DNA of 64,000 nucleotides from assembly GCF_000378625.1 (NCBI RefSeq), contig NZ_KB905165.1:62001-126000 (forward strand), written 5' to 3'. The translations under genes were made by a program, and so were the position numbers. The stretch comes from Colwellia piezophila ATCC BAA-637. Its GTDB lineage: Bacteria; Pseudomonadota; Gammaproteobacteria; Enterobacterales; Alteromonadaceae. Of this stretch, positions 52,692 to 62,179 are shown one piece after another; position 1 is the stretch's first letter, and each line of letters begins with the position of its first letter. Under the pieces are notes generated by a model. It made no database searches and was not told where the DNA came from. It saw nothing but the letters and a program-made list of their open reading frames with translations.

Positions 52692-53105
52692 CTACTCTAC
52701 ACCTTGGCTTTTGTTCTTAATTGGAAATTTCCCTTTTATTGCAAACCAAATACCAGGAAAGCCAAAGGCGAAAAAGAAAAGTATTGCGTTAAAAATAGAA
52801 GGCTCAGATCTTTTATTGGAGAGTAAATCACCATGCCCCAATTGGCCTATGAAATACCAAACAGATAAACCAAAAGCAATGAGGCCAATGACACGTCCTA
52901 AATAGTTACGAATTTTACCCGTCGTGATGCACATGACAAAGATGGTTAAACAAAATGCACCAAACATATAAATGCCAATTGGTTTGCTCATTTCAGGAGC
53001 AATGAGAATCATAACAACACCAAAAAGCCCTGTGATAGAACCAAGCAAGATTCTTGAGAAAGGACTTAGGCCTTTGTTGAGAACATGTTGACCAGATTTG
53101 TACAT
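52692..53105 (-). CDS. First-cassette membrane protein, unknown function
   Basis: 137 residues with four transmembrane helices and a basic tail. MYKSGQHVLNKGLSPFSRIL is the start, near an AAGGATC ribosome site directly beside attI. No family recognised. As the cassette nearest attI it is the most recently inserted, or the last before the integrase died. Confidence 0.7.
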   Translation of the reverse strand: MYKSGQHVLNKGLSPFSRILLGSITGLFGVVMILIAPEMSKPIGIYMFGAFCLTIFVMCITTGKIRNYLGRVIGLIAFGLSVWYFIGQLGHGDLLSNKRSEPSIFNAILFFFAFGFPGIWFAIKGKFPIKNKSQGVE

Positions 53106-53118
53106 ACGATCCTTGTAA

Positions 53119-53172
53119 CCCTAACAGCTTATTGTCAGGCAAAACACCGTGTTTAAACAGCCTGTTTTGCCT
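53119..53172 (-). other. attI recombination site region
   Basis: On the minus strand GTTAGGG (53125-53119) is the simple site where the first cassette joins; it agrees with the GTTAG left end of the cassettes. Beside it an inverted repeat AGGCAAAACA (53137-53146) and TGTTTTGCCT (53163-53172) surrounds 16 bases and is followed by TTATTTTAT on the plus strand. Exact attI borders cannot be drawn from sequence. Confidence 0.7.
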
Positions 53173-53197
53173 TATTTTATGATTTTATTAATTTTAC

Positions 53198-53224
53198 ACT
53201 ATATGTAATTAGTCTATTAATCAA
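53198..53224 (-). promoter_or_regulatory. Candidate cassette promoter Pc
   Basis: On the minus strand TTGATT (53224-53219) and TATAGT (53203-53198) point into the array, but the 15-base spacer is shorter than ideal. The whole 53180-53300 stretch is very AT-rich, so other positions are possible. Confidence 0.35.
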
Positions 53225-53297
53225 TAAATTAAAAAACATCTATAAAACAGAAAGGTTATATTTTGCCTTCTTTGATGAAATTGTGTACATACATGCC

Positions 53298-53317
53298 TAT
53301 ACTGTACGTATGTACAG
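53298..53317 (+). promoter_or_regulatory. Integrase promoter with a perfect LexA box
   Basis: CTGTACGTATGTACAG (53302-53317) fits the LexA operator CTGT-N8-ACAG exactly and is fully palindromic. TATACT (53298-53303) is a good -10 that overlaps the box, so LexA would block it. It lies about 20 bp before the likely integrase start. SOS control of intI promoters is well established in Vibrio and class 1 integrons. Confidence 0.88.
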
Positions 53318-53338
53318 CTTTAATTTAAAGAATTTAAA

Positions 53339-54322
53339 ATAAGATCAGAATTCCTAATATATGTTCATGAACAGATGTGGATCAGACATTATGCTAAACG
53401 CACAATAGAGTCTTACCTCTATTGGATAAAAGCTTATATAGTTTTCAACAACAAAAAACATCCCAATAAATGTCATAACAAAGAAGTAGAAAAACTTTTG
53501 TCCTACCTCAGTAATAACCGAAACGTTGCCCCAAAAACACAAGCATTAGCATTGAATGCACTCTCATTTTTATATAAAGATATTTTAGAACAACCATTAA
53601 CGCTTGAGCTAAATTTTAACCGTAGCAATATTCAAACTAAATTACCCACAGTGCTTACCACAACAGAAATTAAAGCGCTGCTGGCACTGGTTAATGCTAA
53701 CCATTTATTACAGTGCCAATTAATGTACGGGAGTGGCTTACGATTAATGGAAGTTACAAGGTTAAGAATACATGATATTGATTTCAGTTATTTATCAATC
53801 AACATATGGAATGGTAAAGGAGGAAAACATTGCAGTGTTACTCTTGCAAAAGAATTAGTTCCTGCCTTGAAAGTACAAATTAACCATGCAATTACACGCT
53901 CTCAGCAAGATATAAAACATCCGGATTATGCAGGGGTGTGGCTTCCTTTTGCCCTCGCGAGAAAATACCCAAGTGTTCCAAACACACTCGGGTGGCATTA
54001 TTTATTTCCTTCAGCTCGATTAAGCTTAGACCCCGAATCAAGCAATCTACGTCGGCATCACATCAATGAGACAGTATTGAGAAAATCAGTTAAGCAAGCC
54101 GCAAAAGAAGCCGATATCGAAAAAAAAGTCACATGCCATACTTTACGCCACTCCTTTGCTACCCATTTATTACAGCGAAGAACTGATATTAGAACTGTTC
54201 AAGATCAATTAGGTCATAGTGACTTACGAACAACACAAATTTTACCCATGTGCTTGAACATGGCGCAAATGGCGTTCGTAGTCCGTTATCAGATATACTT
54301 TAAATTGGCTAATTTGATTTAG
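53339..54322 (+). pseudogene. intI: Integron integrase IntI, start lost and catalytic tyrosine frameshifted
   Basis: A Vibrio IntIA-type tyrosine recombinase. [10 protein letters not shown] carries the first catalytic Arg, [11 protein letters not shown] the Lys, [12 protein letters not shown] the His-x-x-Arg pair and LGHSDLRTT the next His. The IntI-only insert with [19 protein letters not shown] is present. Two lesions: the codon aligned with the usual start Met is ATA at 53339 (then [20 protein letters not shown]; the first ATG is 12 codons later at 53375), and at 54242 the expected TAT of QIYTHV has lost its A, giving QILPMC. In the other frame [20 protein letters not shown] to a stop at 54303 is intact. 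No catalytic Tyr in either frame. Confidence 0.88.
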
Positions 54323-54354
54323 CCAAAGAGAGAAGTTATTTTGTTTAGGGCATA

Positions 54355-54383
54355 AAAATCCGCACGTTAGCGGTGCGGATTTT
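54355..54383 (+). terminator. Terminator after intI
   Basis: Arms AAAATCCGCAC and GTGCGGATTTT around GTTAGCG; A and T runs make it bidirectional. It also faces the DUF885 gene, which ends 100 bp to the right. Confidence 0.8.
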
Positions 54384-54483
54384 AGTGAACGTATAATGAG
54401 TAACTTAGCCCTAACTCAACGCTAACTAAGCTTTAATTCAGGCTTAATTTAGGTATAGGTAGAACCAACATACTCGCTACAAA

Positions 54484-56334
54484 TTAAGCTTTTTTAGCGT
54501 TGATGTAACTTTCAATTAAATCGGCTAAAACGTTAAGGGGGACAGGGCCATTTTTTAATACTACGTCATGAAATTCACGAATATCAAACTTATCACCTAA
54601 TTGAACTTTAGCGTGTTCACGTAGTTCAATAATTTTGTTCATACCAATTTTATAAGCAGTCGCTTGTGATGGCATAACTACATGGCGTTCAACCATTTTT
54701 ACTGCATCAGATACAGCATTTGGTGTGTTGCTAGTGTAGTACTCAATACCTTGCTTTAGGGTCCACTTTTGCGTGTGCATCCCCGTATCAACCACTAAAC
54801 GACAAGCGCGCCACAATTCCATCGCTAGGCGACCAAAATCAGAATAAGGGTCTTGGTATAAACCAATTTCCTTTGGAATTTTCTCTGAATATAATCCCCA
54901 ACCTTCAGTATGCGCGGTATAGCCACCAAATTTACGGAACATTGGAATGCCCGTTAATTCTTGCTTGATAGCTAATTGCATGTGATGTCCAGGAATACCT
55001 TCGTGGTACGCTAACGCCGCCATTTGATAAGTCGGCATAGCTTCCATGTCATATAAATTGGCGTAGTAAATGCCTGGGCGAGAGCCATCTGGAGCAGGGC
55101 GTTGATAAAAGGCTTTACCGGCAGACTCTTCTCTAAAGGCTTCAACCGCTTTCACTTTTAGTGCGGCTTTCGGCTTAGTTAAAAATAAAGTATCTAAACG
55201 GCCTTCCATGTCATCGATAAGCGCAACGGCTTCATCGATATAACGTTGTTTTCCTTCTGCAGTGGCAGGGTAGTAAAACTGTTTATCGTTACGCATAAAC
55301 TCGAAGAATTCGTTCAAGTCACCGTCAAAGTTAACTTTTTTCATGATTACGCGCATTTCATCATGAATGCGGGCAACTTCACTTAAACCAATGTCATGAA
55401 TTTGCTCTGAAGTTAAATCAGTTGTGGTGGTGCGTTTTAAAGCATTATTGTAAAAAGCTTCGCCGTCAGGAAATTTCCATGCGCCATCACGGTTATCAGC
55501 TTTTTGCTCAAGTGCTATTAAGTAGGTAACTAATTGTTCGTAGCCTGGTTTTAAGCTGTCAATTAGCGCCGTTTTTACATCCGCAATTAAGACGGTTTTT
55601 TCTTCATCGCTAATGCTTAATTTGTTCACTTTACGGGTGAAGTCAGCAAAAATGGTGCTGTTTTCTGCTTCATCAAACGGTGCGCCAACTAGAATGTTTT
55701 TTGAGTCTCTAATAACGTGAGGAAAAACGAATTTAGGCGCGATAATGCCTCTTTCTTCACGTAGTTTAAGTTGCTCAACAAGTTGTGTTAAAAGCTTTTT
55801 CGCGCCATGTACACGGGCAATGTAATCTTGAGCTTCTTTTACATTACTGATTGAATGTTGATTAATTAAAAATGCCGGTATTTGCGAATGCGTACCAAAC
55901 ATTTGATTTACTGGGTAGTTATGAAAACGCCATTTGTAATCGGCAATATGGTTTTCAAAGTTTTGCATGTACAAGCTATGACTGATTTTTGTTTGTGCAT
56001 CAAGCGCCGTAACGTCAATGGCTTTGATAAGTGCTAAGTTTTCTTTAGCAATAGCGAGCTCTTTAGCAGAATTTTCTTCTGAAAAATCATTCCATTTGTC
56101 GTAATCTTTTTTAATGCCTAAGTAAGTTTGTCTCACGGGATTACGATCAACACCGGCCTTGAAAATAGTATCGAATATTTCATTCGCCTGCTCTGAGGCG
56201 GTTTTTGTTATTGTTACTGCATTTTCAGTAGCAGCAGGTTGTGTAGTATCTTGTTGGGCTATTTTGTCTTCTGAACAAGCGCTCAATAATGCTGTTGCTA
56301 CTGCAACAACTAAGAGTGATTTCTTAAAGGTCAT
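54484..56334 (-). CDS. DUF885 family lipoprotein
   Basis: 616 residues. Lipobox LLSAC at about residue 20 (MTFKKSLLVVAVATALLSAC) and a helical DUF885 domain with the conserved YHEGIPGHHMQLA (a putative zinc motif HExxxH-like), GWGLYSEKIP and QATAYKIGMNKI. Members are predicted metal-dependent peptidases at the envelope. Marks the restart of ordinary chromosome beyond the integron. Confidence 0.92.
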   Translation of the reverse strand: MTFKKSLLVVAVATALLSACSEDKIAQQDTTQPAATENAVTITKTASEQANEIFDTIFKAGVDRNPVRQTYLGIKKDYDKWNDFSEENSAKELAIAKENLALIKAIDVTALDAQTKISHSLYMQNFENHIADYKWRFHNYPVNQMFGTHSQIPAFLINQHSISNVKEAQDYIARVHGAKKLLTQLVEQLKLREERGIIAPKFVFPHVIRDSKNILVGAPFDEAENSTIFADFTRKVNKLSISDEEKTVLIADVKTALIDSLKPGYEQLVTYLIALEQKADNRDGAWKFPDGEAFYNNALKRTTTTDLTSEQIHDIGLSEVARIHDEMRVIMKKVNFDGDLNEFFEFMRNDKQFYYPATAEGKQRYIDEAVALIDDMEGRLDTLFLTKPKAALKVKAVEAFREESAGKAFYQRPAPDGSRPGIYYANLYDMEAMPTYQMAALAYHEGIPGHHMQLAIKQELTGIPMFRKFGGYTAHTEGWGLYSEKIPKEIGLYQDPYSDFGRLAMELWRACRLVVDTGMHTQKWTLKQGIEYYTSNTPNAVSDAVKMVERHVVMPSQATAYKIGMNKIIELREHAKVQLGDKFDIREFHDVVLKNGPVPLNVLADLIESYINAKKA

Positions 56335-56513
56335 ATGATTCTCATCTAACTTATATTATTTTAACTGGTTGTAGTGTGCCTTAAGGTGTATGACTAATCC
56401 AACCAAAGCGCGATAGAATGATATAAAATTGCGACCAACAGGTGACGTACGCCCTATAAAGCAAGTAAACTGAGTCATAACATACCTTCATAAGCGTAAA
56501 TGGCCCCCCACAA

Positions 56514-56981
56514 ATGAAATTTACTCTTGGCTTTCGAAAAGTTAAACACGAAGATCTCGACTTTTTGTTGGAATTACGCAGGAAAACCATGACCCAGCAT
56601 TTACTTGCAGCAGGTATTCGTATGACTGATGAAGAGCACTTAGTTCGTATTAAAGAACATTTTTATGAAAGTCACATTGTTTTAGCTGATCGTAAACCCA
56701 TTGGTTTAATTAAAATGGGTATTGTCGCCCTTAATGATACCCATAAAAGCCTACACATTAGGCAGTTACAAATTATGCCTAAATTCCAAGGCAAAGGGGT
56801 GGGCAGCAAAGTTATTATGGTAGTAAAAAAACGGGCTTTGCAGTTATGCTTACCGATCACCTTAAATGTTTTATTGAAAAATCCTGCTAGGGGCTTGTAC
56901 CTGCGTCATGGTTTTCAAGTTGAGAAGAAAACTCGCTTGGAGTTTCAGCTACGTTGTCCGTTAACAGTGATTGCTGCTTAA
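56514..56981 (+). CDS. GNAT family N-acetyltransferase
   Basis: 155 residues from ATG at 56514. IRQLQIMPKFQGKGVGSKVI is motif A with the QGKGVG phosphate loop, and LLKNPARGLYLRHGFQVE the motif B. Substrate unknown. Single gene against the direction of its neighbours. Confidence 0.88.
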   Translation: MKFTLGFRKVKHEDLDFLLELRRKTMTQHLLAAGIRMTDEEHLVRIKEHFYESHIVLADRKPIGLIKMGIVALNDTHKSLHIRQLQIMPKFQGKGVGSKVIMVVKKRALQLCLPITLNVLLKNPARGLYLRHGFQVEKKTRLEFQLRCPLTVIAA

Positions 56982-57091
56982 TTCTTTGGCTTGAGCTTTG
57001 TTTGAGCTTTGTAAAATTAGCTTTAATTTTTCCTGAATAGGCGTTAACTGCAGTTGAACTAAGGTGGGGTTTGGCAGGGAAAATAGTGTAA

Positions 57092-57128
57092 TTAAGCTAG
57101 GTAAATCTTGTTGATTTACCTAGCTTAT
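57092..57128. repeat. Perfect hairpin of unknown role
   Basis: AAGCTAGGTAAATC and GATTTACCTAGCTT with loop TTGTT, no T run at either side. A possible terminator for the two converging genes without a U tail, or a protein site. Confidence 0.5.
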
Positions 57129-57177
57129 AAGCATAACGAGTCATTATGCTGAGTAAAAGAACTTAATCAATTTGGTA

Positions 57178-58677
57178 TTAATAGATAAGTCCGTTACGTT
57201 TTACTTTATTCGGGTCAATACGTGAAGGGGTAATTGAGCCATCAACAAGGGGGGTTGTCGCGGTTGCTAGCATTTTAATTACTTTCAACATTGACGGTAA
57301 GTTTAAGCTATTAATATCATCGCTGACTTGATGATAGTGCTGATCTTTATCTAACTGCGTACTACTGAAACTATGAGCAGGTACTCCTAGTCTCGCTAAC
57401 GTGGCATTGTCTGAACGATAAAATAAGTTTTGTTTAGGATAAGGGTCAGCATAAACTTTTAAGTTTAATGGTACTAAGGCGTGATTTAACTGCTCGCCTA
57501 AGGTGGAGCGGTCCATGCCAGTCATCCATACCGTACCTTCCCCAAAAACAGCAGGTTTACCAATCATTTCAATGTTTATCATGGCAGTAATCTGCTTTGG
57601 ATCAACATGAGTAGAGAAATGACGTGAGCCAAAACCGCCAATTTCTTCAGCGCTGAACGCGGCAAACATTAACGTTCTCTCGTTGTTACCCATTTTTGCA
57701 AAGTGATTGGCTAAATTGATAATAGCTGAAACACCGGAAGCGTCATCATCCGCGCCATTAAATATTTGATTACCTTGCGCAGCTTCGCCGTCATCATTGC
57801 CTTTAACGCCTAAATGATCATAGTGGGCAGAGTAGAGTACAATTTCGTTAGCTTTGCTTTTACCCGGTAAGATGCCGACAACATTACTTAAGTGAGTATC
57901 AATTACCTTTGCGCTACCTTGTACGTTAAAGCTTGTCACTTCATTAATATCAGTTAATGCGACAACGATAACGCCACCTTGATTACTTACTTTTTCATTA
58001 CCTGCTTGGTTAACTAGTTTCGTTAAGCCGCGGGCAAAGTAACTCTGATAACGTTTAAAGCTTTTTTCATGGGAGGGGTGCAGTAACACTAAATGTTGAC
58101 CGCCCAGGTTATTTAACTTGCGCAGTGACTTACGTAAGTTATCATCTGCGCCCACTATCACGGTATTGATAGCTTGGTTGTTGTTTTGGGATTGGCTTTG
58201 AGAATGACTAGCCCAGTTGATAGCCGTTTTTGTTGTTGCCATTGCTAGTGCATCGCTAGTTATTGTTTGGCCATTAATCTCAACGCTAAGGGTATCAGGT
58301 GTGATTCGTTGCACCGAATATTGTTGCATAAAATCTGGCGCGCTTGGCGCGGGTACTAGTCCTACTTCGTTAAAGCGTCTGGCAATAAAATCGGCGGCCT
58401 GGCGTATTTCTACCGTGAAGTTATTTCTGCCTTTAAGCTCATCACTCGCTAAGTAAGTCACATCTTTTGTCACTTGCTCCAAGGTAATAGTGTTATGTAT
58501 ACTTGGCTTAACACTTTGCTTGGTCTCTTCACTGTCAAGCCCTAAGTCCATATTGCTACAGCCCGTTAACGACAAACTAGCGAGTGCCATGAGAGTTAGG
58601 GAAGTTGCTAAAACAACTGGCTTCAAGCGTTTACTTTTTCTTTCGTTCGTGCTTATTTTTATTGTTCTTTTTGTCAT
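57178..58677 (-). CDS. M28 family peptidase, lipoprotein
   Basis: 499 residues from the ATG at 58677, with GAGG nine bases upstream; an ATG five codons earlier overlaps the yaeQ stop (TAATG). Lipobox SLTGC. Zinc ligands are visible in YSAHYDHLG, GADDDASG, SAEEIGGFGSRHF and INIEMIG; the catalytic Glu is the first E of AEE. Exported aminopeptidase. Downstream partner of yaeQ. Confidence 0.92.
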   Translation of the reverse strand: MTKRTIKISTNERKSKRLKPVVLATSLTLMALASLSLTGCSNMDLGLDSEETKQSVKPSIHNTITLEQVTKDVTYLASDELKGRNNFTVEIRQAADFIARRFNEVGLVPAPSAPDFMQQYSVQRITPDTLSVEINGQTITSDALAMATTKTAINWASHSQSQSQNNNQAINTVIVGADDNLRKSLRKLNNLGGQHLVLLHPSHEKSFKRYQSYFARGLTKLVNQAGNEKVSNQGGVIVVALTDINEVTSFNVQGSAKVIDTHLSNVVGILPGKSKANEIVLYSAHYDHLGVKGNDDGEAAQGNQIFNGADDDASGVSAIINLANHFAKMGNNERTLMFAAFSAEEIGGFGSRHFSTHVDPKQITAMINIEMIGKPAVFGEGTVWMTGMDRSTLGEQLNHALVPLNLKVYADPYPKQNLFYRSDNATLARLGVPAHSFSSTQLDKDQHYHQVSDDINSLNLPSMLKVIKMLATATTPLVDGSITPSRIDPNKVKRNGLIY

Positions 58678-58691
58678 GAAAATCGACCTCA

Positions 58692-59225
58692 TTACTGTAT
58701 TTTTATCGTTTCGATTAATAAGGTTTCTTCACCGGAAGTTAACCATAATTGACCATCTTGAATACTACATTGAAATTCCATATTACGGCTAAGCAGTTTT
58801 ACCAATGCTTCACAGGTACTCGGCTCAAATTGTTCTATGGTTAGGCGTGTTAATTTACTTAAATTTTGCTCAGCTTGTGACCACCAAGTATTTACACTAC
58901 TGCCGTAGCAATAAAGTTTAACGGCTTTCGCGCGATTACAGGCTTTTTTCAGACGTTTTTCATCTAACTGACCTAGTTCAATCCACAGGCTTATTTCATC
59001 ACTGTAATTGATTTGCCAAAGGGCGGCTTCGGTTTCATCACTAAGACCTTTACCAAACTGTAAGTCTTGATGAGCATTAAGGATATAGGCAATTAAGCGC
59101 ACCATTAAACGTTGTGGTGTTTCAGAGGGGTGTTGGGCAATCGTTAATTGCAAGCTGTCGTAGTAATTGCGATCCATATCGGCAAGTTCGATATTGGCTT
59201 TGTATATAGTTGCTTTAAGGGCCAT
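58692..59225 (-). CDS. yaeQ: YaeQ family protein
   Basis: 177 residues. MALKATIYKANIELADMDRN with YYDSLQLTIAQHPSETPQRL and a central EISLWIELGQLDEKRLKKAC are the YaeQ family signatures, a PD-(D/E)XK nuclease-like fold of unknown role. Overlaps the 5' end of the M28 gene. Confidence 0.94.
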   Translation of the reverse strand: MALKATIYKANIELADMDRNYYDSLQLTIAQHPSETPQRLMVRLIAYILNAHQDLQFGKGLSDETEAALWQINYSDEISLWIELGQLDEKRLKKACNRAKAVKLYCYGSSVNTWWSQAEQNLSKLTRLTIEQFEPSTCEALVKLLSRNMEFQCSIQDGQLWLTSGEETLLIETIKIQ

Positions 59226-59321
59226 GTGTTATCTGAGATAAATAAGAATGGCGCTATCATAACAGTAAGGTGTTAACTTGCCAAAAATCACTGAGTTATA
59301 TTAGCAAGTCACTGGGTTTTA

Positions 59322-59741
59322 TTACCAAGTTCCGGTATTTTCCATACTTAGCCAAGGCTCTTGTGGTGTTAAAGCACCATTTTTTTGTAATAATTCTATT
59401 GAGACACCGTCAGGTGATTTCACAAAGGCCATGTAACCACAACGAGGCGGTCTGTTAATGGTGATACCCGCGTCTTGCAACTTTTGACAGGTTTGGTAAA
59501 TATCATCAACTTCAAAGGCAAGGTGACCAAAATTACGACCCGCAGAATATTCTTCCACAGAGCCCCAGTTGTAGGTTAGCTCTATTTCAGGGCCACCAAG
59601 CTGTGTCGCTAAAAATATTAAGGTGAATTTTCCTTGCGGTACTTCTTTGCGTTTTGTCTCAATTAAACCCAGGTTCTTGATGTAAAAATCAAGTGACTGG
59701 TCTAAGTCACTGACTCGTACCATAGTATGTAAAAATTTCAT
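59322..59741 (-). CDS. gloA: Lactoylglutathione lyase (glyoxalase I)
   Basis: 139 residues, VOC fold. Metal ligands: His5 ([11 protein letters not shown]), Glu in [10 protein letters not shown], His in [12 protein letters not shown] and Glu in GVSIELLQ. It converts the hemithioacetal of methylglyoxal and glutathione to lactoylglutathione, nickel- or zinc-dependent. Length normal for E. coli GloA. Confidence 0.95.
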   Translation of the reverse strand: MKFLHTMVRVSDLDQSLDFYIKNLGLIETKRKEVPQGKFTLIFLATQLGGPEIELTYNWGSVEEYSAGRNFGHLAFEVDDIYQTCQKLQDAGITINRPPRCGYMAFVKSPDGVSIELLQKNGALTPQEPWLSMENTGTW

Positions 59742-59816
59742 AAAGCTCTCTTCTCAGGGTAACGTTGAACTAGGCTAAATTTAGGCGTTGTTAAGTTAAG
59801 TTAAGTTAAACCGGCT

Positions 59817-60476
59817 TTAGCTGGTTTTGTCTTTAAAATCACATAAATCTTCAATGATGCAAGCACCACACTTAGGTTTACGTGCAACACAAGTATATCG
59901 TCCATGGAGAATAAACCAGTGGTGTAAATTGAAAAAGAATTCGGTTTTTCTCGGGGTGTTTTTAATGATATTTTGTTCGGTTTGTTCAACGGTTTTACCT
60001 TTGGCATAACCGGTACGGTTTGCTAAACGTTGAATATGGGTATCCACGGCAAGAAAGTATTTACCTTCATTATCTTTCAATTGGCCAAACGCAGTATTTA
60101 AAACTACGTTGGCAGTTTTGCGGCCAACGCCTGGTAATGCTTCGAGTGCAGCTCTGCTTTCGGGCACTTCACCGCCATGAAGATCTACTAGCATTTGACA
60201 GGTTTTAATGGTGTTAGCGGCTTTAGTATTAAACAGGCCGATGGTCTTTATGTAACTTTTTAAGCCATCAAGGCCAAGGTCAAGGATGGCTTGGGGAGTA
60301 TTGGCAACAGGGTAGAGTTTATCCGTTGCCTTGTTAACGCCTACATCGGTCGATTGCGCCGAAAGTAATACCGCAATAAGTAATTCAAAGGGTGTAGAAA
60401 AGTTTAACTCTGTGGTTGGCTCAGGATTCTCATCGCGTAGCCTAGTTAACATTTCTAAACGTGATGCTTTATTCAT
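59817..60476 (-). CDS. nth: Endonuclease III
   Basis: 219 residues. The helix-hairpin-helix LPGVGRKTANVVLN with the catalytic Lys, VDTHIQRLANRTG with the catalytic Asp, and the [4Fe-4S] cluster C-x6-C-x2-C-x5-C (CVARKPKCGACIIEDLC). Repairs oxidised pyrimidines. Lies downstream of rsxE as in many gammaproteobacteria. Confidence 0.97.
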   Translation of the reverse strand: MNKASRLEMLTRLRDENPEPTTELNFSTPFELLIAVLLSAQSTDVGVNKATDKLYPVANTPQAILDLGLDGLKSYIKTIGLFNTKAANTIKTCQMLVDLHGGEVPESRAALEALPGVGRKTANVVLNTAFGQLKDNEGKYFLAVDTHIQRLANRTGYAKGKTVEQTEQNIIKNTPRKTEFFFNLHHWFILHGRYTCVARKPKCGACIIEDLCDFKDKTS

Positions 60477-60597
60477 GATATAGCTCTTCTCTTTCTTTTG
60501 CGTGGAGGCTATCGCACCTACGTCGTTAAGCCTTTAGGTGTTAATGCTAAGCAGGTTAGGCCAAAATGTTTACCCTAACATACCCTAACACCCGTTT

Positions 60598-61419
60598 TTA
60601 AGAGTCGAAATTAACCCGCACTCGTTCAATCACTAAGTCTTTATCGACAACTTTTTTAGCTTTTATATGGCTATCAATGGCATTTTTAAGGGCGATTAAA
60701 AAACCCATAGCGATGAAAGCACCAGGGGGCAGAATAGCTAACAAGAATTGGCTATCTAATTGCATCACTTCAATACGAAGTACGCTTGCCCAATCACCCA
60801 GTAATAAGTTAGCGCCATCAAAGAGTGTTCCTTGTCCAAGAACCTCCCTTACTACTCCTAATATTATTAAGATCATAGCAAAACCTAGTCCCATCATCAG
60901 ACCATCAAAAGCGGCTTGTTTAACGGGGTTTTTAGAGGCATAGGCTTCAGCTCGACCAATAATGGCGCAGTTAGTAACAATCAAAGGGAGGAATATGCCT
61001 AACGATTGATAAATACCGAAGGTATAAGCGTTCATAAGCAATTGTACGCAGGTGACAAAAGCGGCGATTATCAGGACAAAAATGGGTATACGAATTTCTT
61101 TGGGCACCCAATGACGGATTGCTGAAACGGTAACATTAGAACAAATAAGTACCAGTAATGTCGCTAAGCCAAGGCCTAAGGCATTCGTTACCGTGGACGT
61201 TACCGCAAGTAATGGGCATAACCCCAACAGCTGTACTAAGCCCGGGTTGTTTTTCCATAAACCTTGAATGGCTAGTTCTTTATACTCAGCTTTAAGCGCT
61301 ACTTTTTGTTCGGCCTTAAGTTCAGCTTCAACCGCAGCAGCTTCGGCGATCTCTTGTTCTGCCGCGCTAATAGCCATGTCAGCCTCGTTACTATTTTGTG
61401 GTGTTATGTTATTACTCAT
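60598..61419 (-). CDS. rsxE: Electron transport complex subunit RsxE
   Basis: 273 residues from the ATG at 61419, overlapping rsxG by 8 bp. Membrane subunit of the Rnf/Rsx ferredoxin:NAD+ oxidoreductase with [20 protein letters not shown] and [21 protein letters not shown] 45-residue Ala/Glu-rich N-terminal extension is longer than in E. coli. Confidence 0.95.
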   Translation of the reverse strand: MSNNITPQNSNEADMAISAAEQEIAEAAAVEAELKAEQKVALKAEYKELAIQGLWKNNPGLVQLLGLCPLLAVTSTVTNALGLGLATLLVLICSNVTVSAIRHWVPKEIRIPIFVLIIAAFVTCVQLLMNAYTFGIYQSLGIFLPLIVTNCAIIGRAEAYASKNPVKQAAFDGLMMGLGFAMILIILGVVREVLGQGTLFDGANLLLGDWASVLRIEVMQLDSQFLLAILPPGAFIAMGFLIALKNAIDSHIKAKKVVDKDLVIERVRVNFDS

Positions 61420-62179
61420 TAGCCGCCTCACTCTTTTGTGGTGCTAAAACAGGTGCCGTTGAAGTAGCAGTAAGTAAAACGTCTCCACAGGCATTAGGTT
61501 TTTTTAATAAACGGGTTTTGTTTTTAGTAAAGTAACTTAGCGTGTCTTTAACGCCGTTTACTACCGCTCGCGGAGTAATCGTCGCGCCCGTAAATTGGTC
61601 AAACATGCCATTATCTTTAGTGACAGCCCAGCGACTATCGTCTACTGACAGGAGTTTTTTACCGGCAAAGCTAGTCACCCAGTCACTTTTTCTCAGTTCT
61701 ATTTTATCACCAAGCCCAGGGGTTTCTTGATGTTTCAGCACACGGACACCACTGACACTGCCATCATTATTGATCGCCATAATAAAGTCGATATTACCGT
61801 TATAACCCCGAGGGGCTGTACTGGTCAGAGCAACAGCGATAACTTGACCTGATTTTCTAGCGATATAGGCCGTGTGGACTTTATCAGTGCCCAGTTCAGG
61901 AGCACTAATCATAATACAGTCATTGGCAATGTCATTGTCATAACGACTTGGCTCAATAATACTATGTAAGGTTTTTAATAAATGTTGTTGCTCTTGTTGC
62001 TTGATGCGATCTTTAGTCAGTTCATTGACTAAACCGACTGCGAAAGTACAGGCTATAGCAAAGAGTGCCAGTATTTTTGTATTTTTAGAAATGGCAATCG
62101 TTAGCGATGATTTTTCTGCGATATCGTTATCAGACTGAGTTTTGCTTTCGCTGGTGGAATGGTCATTTTTAGACATCAC
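61412..62179 (-). CDS. rsxG: Electron transport complex subunit RsxG
   Basis: 255 residues: one N-terminal helix after a polar leader, then the FMN-binding domain. [14 protein letters not shown] holds the Thr to which FMN is attached covalently. [13 protein letters not shown]-like motif [14 protein letters not shown] is conserved. Overlaps rsxD by 4 bp (ATGA). Confidence 0.95.
   Translation of the reverse strand: MMSKNDHSTSESKTQSDNDIAEKSSLTIAISKNTKILALFAIACTFAVGLVNELTKDRIKQQEQQHLLKTLHSIIEPSRYDNDIANDCIMISAPELGTDKVHTAYIARKSGQVIAVALTSTAPRGYNGNIDFIMAINNDGSVSGVRVLKHQETPGLGDKIELRKSDWVTSFAGKKLLSVDDSRWAVTKDNGMFDQFTGATITPRAVVNGVKDTLSYFTKNKTRLLKKPNACGDVLLTATSTAPVLAPQKSEAANE

Larger units (their letters stand above)
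20121..54322 (-). mobile_element. Sedentary chromosomal integron: attC array, attI and integrase
   Basis: About 57 attC-like sites separate gene cassettes from about 20.1 kb to attI at 53.12 kb; the integrase gene lies beyond attI and reads the other way. Nearly all cassette genes read leftward, away from attI, as expected. Sites proximal to attI are well conserved and end in TAACGCC and TTGTTAG; distal ones (left of about 28 kb) are eroded and some are barely recognisable. Array size, shared attC family and location among core genes mark it as a chromosomal, not a mobile, integron. Confidence 0.93.

Noticed and set aside
54236-54246. Programmed -1 frameshift that would rescue IntI
   Set aside because: The codons ATT TTA do not form a proper slippery heptamer in frame, and the shifted product would have Phe, not Tyr, at the catalytic place.
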